The notes under the pieces are model-generated. The model worked only from the letters and a program-made list of their open reading frames with translations. It was not told the DNA's origin and did not search any database. DNA of 45,365 nucleotides, from contig NZ_MSCV01000046.1 in NCBI RefSeq assembly GCF_002005105.1, positions 1 through 45,365 on the forward strand. Direction: 5' to 3'. The stretch's first letter is position 1. Each line of letters begins with the position of its first letter. The DNA is from Methylocaldum sp. 14B (GTDB lineage: Bacteria > Pseudomonadota > Gammaproteobacteria > Methylococcales > Methylococcaceae). Both the position numbers and the translations under genes were made by a program. This document shows, piece after piece, positions 17,003-25,918 of the stretch.

Positions 17003-18271
17003 GTGAGGCTAATCTACTCAGCGCTGTTCTATTTCCTTGCGCCAGCCATCCTTGCGCGCCTCTTCTGGCGGGCCCGTAAGGAGTCAACTTACTCCCAGCG
17101 CTGGCTCGAAAGGCTGGCCGTCTATGATTCCGAGCCGGAATCCGGCGTGATTTGGTTCCACGCCGTTTCCGTCGGCGAGGCCGAAGCCGCGTTTCCTCTG
17201 ATTCGTGCGGTTAAAGATCGTTTTCCGGCAAGTACCATACTCGTTACGGCGACAACACCGACGGGTTCCGCGCGAATAAAAGATGTTTTAGGCGAAACAG
17301 CAAAGCATGTTTATTTGCCTTATGACTTACCCGATTGCGTAAATCGGTTTATCCGGCATTACAGTCCGATACTCGCGGTCGTGTTGGAGACGGAAATCTG
17401 GCCGAATCTATATCGCGTCTGCGGACTGCGAGACATACCCCTCGCCATTGTTAACGGTCGCCTATCCGAAAAGTCGGCGCGCGGTTACCTCAAGCTTCGT
17501 TCCCTAACGCGCGAAAGTTTATCTCACGTCCGGTTGATCGCCGCTCAGACACCGGAGGACGCCAGACGATACGTGGCGATCGGTGCTGATCCGAATTCCG
17601 TTGCCGTAACCGGCAACATCAAATTCGACACGGAACTCCCGACCGAAGCGCAAGATCGAGCCAAAGCTCTGCGAGACACGCTTTTCGGTAAACGCCCGAT
17701 TTTTATCGCGGGTAGTACACACCCCGGCGAAGAAAGCCAAATTCTAAGCGCTTTCGACAGGCTTCGTAGCCAATTCCCTGAACTGTTACTGGTGCTCGCG
17801 CCACGACATCCCCACCGCATCGCCGATGTCGTTGCGGAGTGTGAAAAGATGGGCCTGGGGATCCGGCTCAGGAGTGAGAGTGAGCCTTGTGACGAATCCA
17901 TCGACGTCTTCTTGCTCGACACACTGGGGGAATTGCGCGTTTTTTACGCCGCTTCCGATGTTGCCTTCGTCGGTGGCAGCTTGGCGCCCATCGGTGGCCA
18001 CAATGTGCTCGAACCGGCCATTGCAGGGGTGCCGGTCTTGTTCGGCCCACACATGTTTAATTTCGCCGATATCGCTTGCAAGCTCAAAGAGAGCGGCGGA
18101 GGAATCGAAGTGAAGAACGTTGAAGAGTTAGCCCTTTGGACAGGGCGCCTGCTAACTGACGAATGTCTTCGTAGCGAGGTCGGCGAAAATGGGAAACGCT
18201 TCGTTTCGTCGAATCAGGGAGCTGTGGATCGAATAGTCGAACAACTCGGTTTGTTGATCAGCAATCCTTAG
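17003..18271 (+). CDS. waaA: 3-deoxy-D-manno-octulosonic acid (Kdo) transferase
   Basis: A 422-residue GT30 glycosyltransferase that adds Kdo from CMP-Kdo to lipid IVA at the inner face of the inner membrane, an essential step in LPS core synthesis. The GTG start gives RLIYSALFYFLAPAILARL, the membrane anchor conserved in WaaA. Further signatures are WFHAVSVGEAEAAFPLIRA, VVLETEIWPNLYR, VAVTGNIKFD and GGSLAPIGGHNVLEPAIAG. No strong Shine-Dalgarno precedes the GTG, and a hairpin lies just upstream. The stop is one base from the stop of the convergent GGDEF-EAL gene. Confidence 0.93.
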   Translation: MRLIYSALFYFLAPAILARLFWRARKESTYSQRWLERLAVYDSEPESGVIWFHAVSVGEAEAAFPLIRAVKDRFPASTILVTATTPTGSARIKDVLGETAKHVYLPYDLPDCVNRFIRHYSPILAVVLETEIWPNLYRVCGLRDIPLAIVNGRLSEKSARGYLKLRSLTRESLSHVRLIAAQTPEDARRYVAIGADPNSVAVTGNIKFDTELPTEAQDRAKALRDTLFGKRPIFIAGSTHPGEESQILSAFDRLRSQFPELLLVLAPRHPHRIADVVAECEKMGLGIRLRSESEPCDESIDVFLLDTLGELRVFYAASDVAFVGGSLAPIGGHNVLEPAIAGVPVLFGPHMFNFADIACKLKESGGGIEVKNVEELALWTGRLLTDECLRSEVGENGKRFVSSNQGAVDRIVEQLGLLISNP

Positions 18272-18272
18272 T

Positions 18273-21179
18273 TCAATCGCCCGCCAGCGGTGCCGGGCGC
18301 CCGATAAAATAGCCCTGTGCCATATCGACGCCCAACTCGCCGAGCGCAACAAGAGTAGCTTCGTTCTCCACGCCTTCGGCGATCACCTCGATATCGTTCC
18401 CATGGGCAAGTGTCGTGATAGCCGAGACGAAGGCTCGATCCTGCGGGTTATCGATTAGGTTGGTCACATAACTCTTGTCGATCTTCACGAATTTCACCGG
18501 TAGATGTCTCAAATAAGAGAAAGAAGCGAACCCCGCGCCGAAGTCGTCTATCGCGAAACGGAAGCCCAGAGTGGCGAGATCTTCCATGATTTCTTTTGCT
18601 GTACCGAAGTCGGCGATGGCGGCCGTCTCGGTGATCTCGAAGATTAATTGCTCGGGCTTTAACACATTGTTTTTTAGGGCCGATTTTAAAGCCACAGTCC
18701 AATCGCGATTGGTCAACGCGGAGCCTGAAAGATTCACATGGACAGCTCCTGCGGGAGCCCGTTCAGCAAATTCGGTTAGCAATCGGATGTTTGCTTCAAC
18801 GGCATAGCGGTCGATTTCGTTGATTAGACCCGTAAGCTGAGCGAATTCGAGAAACTCTGCTGGCGCGACCAATGAGCCGTCAATCCGTTTCAGACGTATT
18901 AATGATTCGAAAAAGCGGATTTCACGCCCCTTGATGACGGCAATCGGTTGATAATGAAATACGAGCCGGCGCGCCGTAAGCGCTTCCTGGATGGCCTGTT
19001 TCCACAACGTCCGTTCGCTGATACGCTGCTTGGATTGATCGTCATAAGAAAATAAATGGACCCGGCCGCGACCGCGATCTTTCGCTTGATACATCGCGAG
19101 ATCGGCATTCGCCATGACCTCGTCCATCACGGTTCCATGCTCGGGAATCATGGCGATACCGATGCTTGCCGAAATCCGGAAGATTTTTTGCTGGATTTTG
19201 AGCGGTTGTTCGGTGAGTCTTTGATTCAGAAGATTGGCGAATGCCAATGCACCTTCCGCGGTCTGACTAGGCATGAGAATGGCGAACTCATCGCCTCCCA
19301 GTCTCGCTGCGATATCAGTCTTGCGCACGCGATTTTTCAGTTCCTGCGCGATTTTTCGAAGTAGGGCGTCACCGGCGAGATGCCCGCTGGTGTCATTGAT
19401 GTCCTTGAAGTGGTCAAGATCAAAAAGAAGGATGGCGGCGCGCGTGCTGTTTCTATCCGCTTCGATAAATTGACGCTCCAATTCCTGTTGGAAACGGTGA
19501 CGATTATATAGGCCGGTCAACGGGTCATGGTTCGCGAGCCAAATCATACGGTTTTCCGCTTCGACTCTATCCGTAACGTCGAGACCGACCGACAGAATCG
19601 CAATGCCCTCCGGGTTATTTTCATGGAGCCGGGTGTGCACCCAGACCACGAAGCGGCGCGTCCCGTCTTTACACAGTAATTCCGCCTCGTGCTGCAGACG
19701 TTTCCGTTGCCCATTCCATAATCCGAGCAGTGCCTGCTCCAAATCGTCCCCGATTTTGCTTTCCAAAATTAAGGAAAGAAAATCCTTGCCGCTAAGGTCG
19801 CTTTGGCTATAACCGGTAATCTGTATGACAAAGTCGTTAGCCGTAAGAATTCGCCCTTGACTTGTTTGGGTCAGGATAATGACCTGCGCAGTGTCCAATA
19901 GCCCTTGAACGAAATCGCGCTCGGCGGCCAGTTCGGTGGTCTTGTGCGTTATTGCCTGTGCTTGCTCCTCAAGTTGGTGGGACAGAGTCAATGCTGTTGC
20001 ACTCAGAATCGTGATTTCATCGTTGAGTCCGGATGCCCGATGGGCAAGCCGCTGTCGAGCTTCCTTATAGGCGCCTTGTGCCAACATCGGTAGAGTGTCG
20101 GCCAGCCGGCGAAGCTGACGGATCGGCAGGCGCATTAGTAGAAGCAACAGCAGCTCAGCCGTTAAGAGGCTCAAACCGCTCAGCAAAATACCGTCACGGG
20201 CAGCTCGCCTAATGTGACTCACCTGAGCGGTGACGTCGCTTATCATCAGAACCGATCCTTCCGCTTGAAGCAGATTCTTCAACGGCATGACATCGATCGC
20301 ATAGTAGCGTCCTTTCCAAGTATGAATGTCCTCACTCGCCATAACCGGATTAGGTAAACGCTCGGACAGCTGCTTCAGAAATGGAGCGAGGAGGTCCAAG
20401 TGGGTGAGGGCGGCTATCCTCATAGACCACTTAGGGATAGAGTAGGCATTGTCTTCCGTGCCATTCGCGATCAAGATCCCCAGGTCTGAACCGGTCAATG
20501 AGCGGTGTTCGACTACGAGCTGCGCGATAGATTGGGTAAGACTGAACACGCCAACGACCTGTCCCTGGGACAAAACCGGTTGGTATGCGTTTAGAGTGCA
20601 ATGTTGGGCGCACGACAACAACGACAAGGGCTTTTCTTCCTTGAATACCTGTAAAACCGTAGCTTGCTCTTCTGGACGCGGCGCCTGCGCCGGCGCAGGA
20701 GTACCCCCCCATTGCCAGAATCGCTGTGCATTCGGCTTAAACAATGCAAGACGCTCGATGTCCAGATCGTACTGAAAATCGTTGAAAACGTTAGCGGCTT
20801 GCCGTAATCCCGCATAGTCCTCTCCGGTCAAAGCAGAAGCAAAGCCGCCGACCGAGGCTAGCAAAGAGCCGATTTGCTGCAAACGGGAAGTCGAACGGTC
20901 CAGCAAGTCTTGAACTTGTCTGCTTAGCAAACGTCTATCGAGTTGGCGCTGCTCCTGAAATTGGTACTCGAGATAGAAATAATTCAGAATGGCGAAGGCG
21001 CTGCCAATTCCGACGATCATGATGCTGAGAAACAAAAAACCTTTCCAAAAGAGGCTCAGGAAGGGTGATCGTGGTTTGGAACTAGCCCGAGCCTGCCCAG
21101 CCGAAAGACGCGCCGGATATGATTTCGGTCTGGCAGTACTACCGAATTCGGGTCCGTTGAAAATTTTTCGAAGTGCCAA
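18273..21179 (-). CDS. Membrane-bound PAS-GGDEF-EAL cyclic di-GMP enzyme
   Basis: About 968 residues. A first membrane segment (about 47-69) and a second near 330-350 bound a Cache-like periplasmic sensor that includes a close cysteine pair (LSCAQHC). A PAS domain follows at about 430-550. The GGDEF domain has RLGGDEFAILMPS with an RxxD inhibitory site (RKTD) five residues upstream. The EAL domain has FFESLIRL in place of strict EAL, plus DDFGAGFASFSYL, KIDKSY, EGVEN and QGYFIGRP. Both catalytic sets look intact, so diguanylate cyclase and phosphodiesterase activity are both possible. The start is uncertain: the longest frame begins at TTG 21179 without a good ribosome binding site. Convergent with waaA. 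Confidence 0.88.
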   Translation of the reverse strand: MALRKIFNGPEFGSTARPKSYPARLSAGQARASSKPRSPFLSLFWKGFLFLSIMIVGIGSAFAILNYFYLEYQFQEQRQLDRRLLSRQVQDLLDRSTSRLQQIGSLLASVGGFASALTGEDYAGLRQAANVFNDFQYDLDIERLALFKPNAQRFWQWGGTPAPAQAPRPEEQATVLQVFKEEKPLSLLSCAQHCTLNAYQPVLSQGQVVGVFSLTQSIAQLVVEHRSLTGSDLGILIANGTEDNAYSIPKWSMRIAALTHLDLLAPFLKQLSERLPNPVMASEDIHTWKGRYYAIDVMPLKNLLQAEGSVLMISDVTAQVSHIRRAARDGILLSGLSLLTAELLLLLLMRLPIRQLRRLADTLPMLAQGAYKEARQRLAHRASGLNDEITILSATALTLSHQLEEQAQAITHKTTELAAERDFVQGLLDTAQVIILTQTSQGRILTANDFVIQITGYSQSDLSGKDFLSLILESKIGDDLEQALLGLWNGQRKRLQHEAELLCKDGTRRFVVWVHTRLHENNPEGIAILSVGLDVTDRVEAENRMIWLANHDPLTGLYNRHRFQQELERQFIEADRNSTRAAILLFDLDHFKDINDTSGHLAGDALLRKIAQELKNRVRKTDIAARLGGDEFAILMPSQTAEGALAFANLLNQRLTEQPLKIQQKIFRISASIGIAMIPEHGTVMDEVMANADLAMYQAKDRGRGRVHLFSYDDQSKQRISERTLWKQAIQEALTARRLVFHYQPIAVIKGREIRFFESLIRLKRIDGSLVAPAEFLEFAQLTGLINEIDRYAVEANIRLLTEFAERAPAGAVHVNLSGSALTNRDWTVALKSALKNNVLKPEQLIFEITETAAIADFGTAKEIMEDLATLGFRFAIDDFGAGFASFSYLRHLPVKFVKIDKSYVTNLIDNPQDRAFVSAITTLAHGNDIEVIAEGVENEATLVALGELGVDMAQGYFIGRPAPLAGD

Positions 21180-21247
21180 GATTTTGAACTGAATTGAGAG
21201 AACGGGCTTAGGCGTTTATCCGGATAACCTTTTTTCAGTATAACCCA

Positions 21248-21266
21248 TGTAATGATAATCAATCGT
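21248..21266. promoter_or_regulatory. Candidate Fur-like box
   Basis: TGTAATGATAATCAATCGT matches 13 of 19 positions of the classical Fur box, with an uninterrupted TAATGATAATCA core. It lies between the divergent GGDEF-EAL and mannose-1-phosphate guanylyltransferase genes. Prediction by eye only; neither neighbour is an obvious iron gene. Confidence 0.25.
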
Positions 21267-21388
21267 TTGCCGCCTCGCTCTTTCGTGACGAATGGAAGTA
21301 CAAGTCACCTGTGAGCAACTGGGATGGCTAGGATTCAGCCGCCTCGTTTATACTCTTGTACTGATCAGACGATTTTTACGGAAAGCTC

Positions 21389-22852
21389 ATGAAGATATCT
21401 GTTCAGGCTGTGGTTTTATCTGGAGGGGCCGGTACTCGATTATGGCCATTTTCACGGGAAGCTTACCCAAAACAATTTCTCCCGCTTGTCGGAGATAAAA
21501 GTCTCTTTCAGGAAACGATTTATCGGGTCATTAGCATGGGCGCTCAGGAGGGCCAGTTAGAGTTACTGTCGCCCTTGGTCGTCTGCAACGAAATGCACCG
21601 GTTTATCGTGGCAGAGCAGCTTAGACAGATGGGCTTGGACCGAAGCGCTATTCTTCTTGAGCCTATCGGAAAAAATACCGCGCCGGCAGTGACTCTTGCA
21701 GCTTTGTACGCTTTAGAGGATGAGTGCGATCCCGTTTTGGTGGTATTACCCTCCGATCATCACGTAGAAAATGTCGCAGAATTTCAGGCGCGAATGTCGA
21801 AAGCCGTGGAACTGGCTGCCAAAGGTGACATCGTCACGTTCGGCATAGTGGCTCAAAAGCCGGAAACAGGCTTTGGTTATATTCGGCGCGGGGCTGACAT
21901 TGAGCAGGGCGTATTCGTTCTAGATGGGTTTACGGAAAAACCGGATGCCAAAACGGCTGCCGATTATCTCGCGTCCGGCCGCTATTTCTGGAACAGTGGG
22001 ATATTTATCATGCGGGCCGGAATCTGGCTTGACCAAATTAGTCGTTGCCAGCCTGCAATCTTTGACTCTTGCAAGGCGGCATTGTCGGCCAGCAAACGTG
22101 ACGGTGATTTCATACGTGTCGACAAGGACGCATTTGCACAATGTCCTAGTGACTCGATCGATTACGCTGTCATGGAAAAGCTGAACACCGCGGCGGAGGA
22201 GGGGCCTAGAGGCGTCGTGTTGGCGCTGGACGCGGGTTGGTCGGATCTTGGATCATGGCCGGCGCTCAGCGAAGTGAAGCCTGCGGATGATTCCGGCAAC
22301 GTCGCGATCGGCGATGTCTTTCTCAAAGACACGAGAAACTCGTTGCTGTATTCGCAGAACCGTTTTTTGGCCACGGTCGGTATAGAAGACGTTGTAGTGA
22401 TCGAAACCACGGATGCCGTTTTAGTTGCCCACAAAGATAGAGCTCAGGATGTTAAGTCGATCACGGAGTATCTCAAGAAAGCCAATAGATCGGAGCACGT
22501 GTTCCACGCGAAAGTTCACAGACCCTGGGGTGATTATGAGTCGATCGATAACGGCTCTCGTTATCAGGTAAAACGCCTTACGATTAAGCCTGGCGCGACT
22601 CTCTCGCTACAGATGCATCACCATCGCGCGGAACATTGGATCGTCGTCAAAGGCACGGCGCGAGTGACGCGCGGTGAAGATACCTTTCTTCTCACCGAAA
22701 ACGAGTCCACTTATATCCCGCTCGGCATTAGGCATCGCCTTGAAAATCCGGGCACAATTCCTTTGGAAATCATTGAAGTACAATCCGGAAGTTATCTCGG
22801 CGAGGACGATATCGTTCGGTTCGAAGACCGATACCATCGCCTCGAATCTTAA
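21389..22852 (+). CDS. algA: Bifunctional mannose-1-phosphate guanylyltransferase / mannose-6-phosphate isomerase
   Basis: A 487-residue two-domain enzyme of the AlgA/ManC/XanB type making GDP-mannose for exopolysaccharide or LPS. The nucleotidyltransferase domain (about 1-340) has GGAGTRLWPFSREAYPKQFL and the FTEKPD sugar-phosphate motif. The C-terminal cupin-type isomerase domain (about 365-480) has HRPWGDYESID, KPGATLSLQMHHHRAEHWIV and YIPLGIRHRLENPG. No exopolysaccharide cluster surrounds it; it stands between the divergent GGDEF-EAL gene and ychF. ManC would be an equally valid name for an enzyme with this architecture. Confidence 0.93.
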   Translation: MKISVQAVVLSGGAGTRLWPFSREAYPKQFLPLVGDKSLFQETIYRVISMGAQEGQLELLSPLVVCNEMHRFIVAEQLRQMGLDRSAILLEPIGKNTAPAVTLAALYALEDECDPVLVVLPSDHHVENVAEFQARMSKAVELAAKGDIVTFGIVAQKPETGFGYIRRGADIEQGVFVLDGFTEKPDAKTAADYLASGRYFWNSGIFIMRAGIWLDQISRCQPAIFDSCKAALSASKRDGDFIRVDKDAFAQCPSDSIDYAVMEKLNTAAEEGPRGVVLALDAGWSDLGSWPALSEVKPADDSGNVAIGDVFLKDTRNSLLYSQNRFLATVGIEDVVVIETTDAVLVAHKDRAQDVKSITEYLKKANRSEHVFHAKVHRPWGDYESIDNGSRYQVKRLTIKPGATLSLQMHHHRAEHWIVVKGTARVTRGEDTFLLTENESTYIPLGIRHRLENPGTIPLEIIEVQSGSYLGEDDIVRFEDRYHRLES

Positions 22853-22885
22853 ATAATCTACAGACTCTATATAAATTATTCACGT

Positions 22886-23977
22886 ATGACGCTTCACTGC
22901 GGAATCGTGGGTTTGCCGAACGTCGGCAAATCCACCTTGTTTAATGCACTGACAAAAGCAGCCATTGCGGCGGAAAATTATCCTTTTTGTACCATCGACC
23001 CAAACGTCGGCGTGGTTCCCGTACCGGATCCCCGATTGGACGCACTGGCCGAAATTGTAAAGCCGGAGCGCGTTGTACCGACGACCATCGAATTTGTCGA
23101 TATTGCAGGCCTGGTAGCCGGCGCGTCTAAAGGGGAGGGGTTGGGAAACCAATTCCTCGCGCACATTCGAGAGACCGATGCCATTGCCCATGTCGTCCGC
23201 TGCTTCGAAGACGAAGATGTTGTGCATGTGGCAGGAAAAGTCGACCCCATTTCGGATATCGAAATCATCAACACAGAGCTGACTTTGGCTGATCTAGCTA
23301 CGGCCGATAAAGCTTTGCAGCGTGTATCGAAATCGGCGAAATCCGGAAGCAAGGAAGATTTAGCAAAGAAGCAGCTGATTGAGAAATTGCTGGAACATCT
23401 CGATTCCGGTCAACCGGCACGAACTCTGCCGATGGAGGAAGAGGCCAGAGCGTTTGTTCGCGACCTGCATCTTCTTACGATGAAGCCGACGATGTACATC
23501 GCCAATGTACGCGAGGATGGATTCGAAAATAATCCCTACTTAGACCAAGTACGCGCCTTCGCAGAAAAGGAGGGGGCTGTGGTCGTGCCGGTTTGTGCAG
23601 CTTTCGAAGCTGAAATAGCGCAACTGGAAGATGATGAGAAAGGAGACTTTTTAAAGGAAATGGGATTGGAAGAACCGGGCTTGAACCGTGTCATTAGAGC
23701 CGCGTATCGACTGCTCAACCTGGCGACTTACTTTACGGCCGGAGTTAAGGAGGTACGGGCTTGGACCATCCCGATCGGAGCGACGGCTCCCCAAGCTGCG
23801 GGTGTAATTCACACGGATTTCGAACGCGGCTTCATTCGCGCCGAAGTCATTGCATACGATGACTTCATCGGCCATCGAGGCGAACAAGGCGCCAAAGATG
23901 CTGGAAAGTGGCGCCTCGAGGGAAAGGACTACGTCATGCACGATGGTGATGTAGTTCATTTCCGCTTCAACGTTTGA
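22886..23977 (+). CDS. ychF: Ribosome-associated ATPase YchF (Obg family)
   Basis: A 363-residue Obg-family P-loop protein that prefers ATP. The G1 loop is [15 protein letters not shown] at residues 8-22, switch 2 is [20 protein letters not shown], and the C-terminal TGS domain ends [19 protein letters not shown]. It is universally conserved, binds the ribosome and is linked to stress responses. Length is canonical. It starts 33 bases after the guanylyltransferase gene and borders the accessory island. Confidence 0.96.
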   Translation: MTLHCGIVGLPNVGKSTLFNALTKAAIAAENYPFCTIDPNVGVVPVPDPRLDALAEIVKPERVVPTTIEFVDIAGLVAGASKGEGLGNQFLAHIRETDAIAHVVRCFEDEDVVHVAGKVDPISDIEIINTELTLADLATADKALQRVSKSAKSGSKEDLAKKQLIEKLLEHLDSGQPARTLPMEEEARAFVRDLHLLTMKPTMYIANVREDGFENNPYLDQVRAFAEKEGAVVVPVCAAFEAEIAQLEDDEKGDFLKEMGLEEPGLNRVIRAAYRLLNLATYFTAGVKEVRAWTIPIGATAPQAAGVIHTDFERGFIRAEVIAYDDFIGHRGEQGAKDAGKWRLEGKDYVMHDGDVVHFRFNV

Positions 23978-24041
23978 GTCTTAATTTAGTAAACGGCATT
24001 AGTCATCGAGGCACGCGATAGCAGTGTCGATCGATCTGTTT

Positions 24042-24077
24042 GTTGGAAGCGGTTCAGAAATGGGAGCCGCTTTCAAC
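24042..24077 (+). terminator. Hairpin downstream of ychF
   Basis: GTTGGAAGCGGTT (24042-24054) pairs with AGCCGCTTTCAAC (24065-24077) over 13 positions, including two G-U wobbles, around a ten-base loop. It is the likely end of the ychF transcript, although the following bases are not T-rich. Accessory sequence begins just after it. Confidence 0.5.
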
Positions 24078-24217
24078 ACTATGTATTTAGCCCGTGGCTT
24101 CTGATTTAACATAATATACATTATGCGTAATTAGCTTAATGGTAATCCGTCACTTACACCGGCGGTTCCGCTGGTTACGGTCGTTCGTCCTTCAAACAAT
24201 AACAACGAGAGGACAAC

Positions 24218-24680
24218 ATGAACGAGTTTTATTGTGTGCGCGCTAAGACGGGTTTCCGGTGCCCCAAGAAGGCCGCCGCGTTCCTGGGGGTGTCCGGTCC
24301 GGACCGTGAAGAACTGGGAACGATCCGGCGCACCCGTCGCGATCATCAAACTGTTTCGGCTGATAGCCCAAGACCTAAGCCGGATCGGGCAAGACTGGGA
24401 AGGCTTCACTATCCTTGAGGATCGCATCATCGGCCCAGGACGGGCCTTCATCACGCCGGGCATGATCCGGGCGTATCCATACCTCGAAAGCGAACTGGAA
24501 CGGCGGCGAGCCGCCGACCTGGAACGCTGGCGACATCGGCAACGCCGGCGAAACTGGATCAAGGAAGGCCGGGAACTGGCCGCAACCGCGTTCCAACGCT
24601 TCGCACGGTCTCGCACACGCGCGCGAATAACACAAAGGCCGGAACTCTCCAAATTTCCAATACCGAAACTCCCGATTTAA
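24218..24680 (+). pseudogene. Frameshifted phage-type HTH regulator
   Basis: The ATG at 24218 (after GAGAGGACAAC) opens MNEFYCVRAKTGFRCPKKAA and continues AFLGVS. Frame is then lost at a TCCGG-TCCGG stretch (about 24295-24304). Removing one G restores VRTVKNWERSGAPVAIIKLF in the +1 frame, which continues to the stop at 24680 for about 153 residues. The restored form has a helix-turn-helix-like N-terminus (AAAFLGVS-VRTVKNWE) and resembles small DUF3653-type phage or filamentous-prophage regulators, followed by WEGFTILEDRIIGPG and a basic helical tail. The assignment is by pattern only. The frameshift could be a real mutation or a sequencing error. Confidence 0.55.
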
Positions 24681-24688
24681 GCCAAGAG

Positions 24689-24702
24689 TGCCACCCATGG
24701 CA
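24689..24702. repeat. Palindromic direct repeat flanking abiV, downstream copy
   Basis: TGCCACCCATGGCA, followed two bases later by AAGT. The same 14 bases and the same AAGT recur at 25534-25547 on the other side of the AbiV-like gene. The sequence is also a hairpin (TGCCA/TGGCA around CCCA). Confidence 0.6.
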
Positions 24703-24720
24703 CTAAGTCCGGGTTATTAC

Positions 24721-25452
24721 TCATGACCCGGACCCTCCAGAATCCTTGCTCGACTTCTCAAACAAAATACCTCGCTTTGCGTACTTGTCTTGATAGGTAA
24801 CAACAGCTTCCGCCCAGTCCTTTCGCCCCGCCTCCATTTCCGCAACGTAGTACCACCAAAAATCCTCCGTCTTCATTACCGTTTGATACTCTCGAGGTTT
24901 CATCGCAAACACCTGATCTTCCGCACGCGTCTTCGCCTCCGGCGTTTTCACCGAAATATATACCTGAGTATGCGCCAGGCACTCTGTAGCCAACTTGATG
25001 CAATCCAATGCTGCGTTCTCGCGGACCACTGCAACAGGGATTTGTATCGTTGAGGAATCAGGACGAATATCTGTGTACATGGCTGGCTCTCGTCCATACT
25101 TCAAATCAACGATTACTTTGATTGCAGGCATCACAGCTTCACGCGCACTCGGATGGACAAGAAGATAGGCGCTAAATGCCGAGGTAATTTTTTGAGAATG
25201 ATCCTCCATCGTGCGTTTCAACTTGGATGCCACAGCAGAGTCTGACAGATTTCGCCCCTGACCGTCGAAAGCTAGGAAGGCTTTCCCAGTTTCTTCGATC
25301 GACGCGACAGCCAGAAAATACGCTCTAGCGAAGCAACCGTGTTTGTAAAGGATCAAAGCCTCAGAAACGAGTTCCCTAGCATTAGCCAACGCGGCAAGGC
25401 TGTAGTCACGAAGGAGTGTGGGCGAAAATTTAATATTCCTGTATTCGCTCAT
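24721..25452 (-). CDS. AbiV-like HEPN abortive-infection protein
   Basis: A 243-residue soluble, mainly helical protein. The N-terminal portion (about 15-60) shows the AbiV-family pattern: repeated alanine/leucine helices, LYKHGCFARAYFLAVASIEE and TGKAF. R80-x4-H85 (RTMEDH) fits the HEPN RNase motif. AbiV proteins abort phage infection, in Lactococcus by blocking translation; homologues are annotated as the AbiV family of defence genes. Here it is single, on the minus strand, between two identical 14-bp palindromic repeats in an island with a phage-type regulator, consistent with an acquired defence cassette. The C-terminal half (YISVKTPEAKTRAEDQVFAM onward) I cannot assign. Phage defence is inference from the family. 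Confidence 0.7.
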   Translation of the reverse strand: MSEYRNIKFSPTLLRDYSLAALANARELVSEALILYKHGCFARAYFLAVASIEETGKAFLAFDGQGRNLSDSAVASKLKRTMEDHSQKITSAFSAYLLVHPSAREAVMPAIKVIVDLKYGREPAMYTDIRPDSSTIQIPVAVVRENAALDCIKLATECLAHTQVYISVKTPEAKTRAEDQVFAMKPREYQTVMKTEDFWWYYVAEMEAGRKDWAEAVVTYQDKYAKRGILFEKSSKDSGGSGS

Positions 25453-25918
25453 GATCGCTAATGATTAATAAAGAAATCCCTCATTGTCACACCTGCCGTG
25501 ACCCGCCGGAACCGTCATCAAAAACGTCAAAACTGCCACCCATGGCAGAAAGTACCCGTGTTACAAGCACAGGTACTTCAAAAATAGCTCACGGGCATCC
25601 GGGGCGATCGATACTAAACAAGGGTAAGCCGTAGCAGGCAGCGTCACCTATCGGCTCATCGGAAAGGCGGGGCTGGGAGACGGCTCTTCAAACATTTTCG
25701 GTCGGACTTGTCGGCGGGTTCCAACTCCACGTAGATGTAAATCTCGTCGCCGGTTGGATCTTTAGTCCATGGAACATCGTCGGCCAGGTCTTTCTGACCA
25801 GATTCCATACGAAATCAACTGAACCGACAGAGGAAACTGACCAAGCGCGCCAATCGATCCCGTCATGGAGTAAATTCTTGGTCACCAACGGAAGTTCGTC
25901 ATAACCAACGATCGGCCG
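25453..25918. other. Spacer with a decayed gene remnant
   Basis: Contains the upstream palindromic repeat of the abiV cassette and, on the minus strand at 25656-25808, a 50-codon frame. It begins MESGQKDLADDVPWTKDPTG and has a codon pattern that looks genuinely coding (DEIYIYVELEPADKSD). A second minus-strand open stretch upstream in another frame (LLHDGIDWRAWS, ending 25888) suggests both are pieces of one gene broken by frameshift. I do not recognise the family. Confidence 0.35.
25534..25547. repeat. Palindromic direct repeat flanking abiV, upstream copy
   Basis: TGCCACCCATGGCA followed two bases later by AAGT, identical to 24689-24702. The copies are 845 bases apart in the same orientation and contain the whole AbiV-like gene between them. 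Confidence 0.6.

Noticed and set aside
24042-24077. Hairpin after ychF as an attachment site
   Set aside because: No second copy at the other edge of the island; better read as a transcript-end hairpin.
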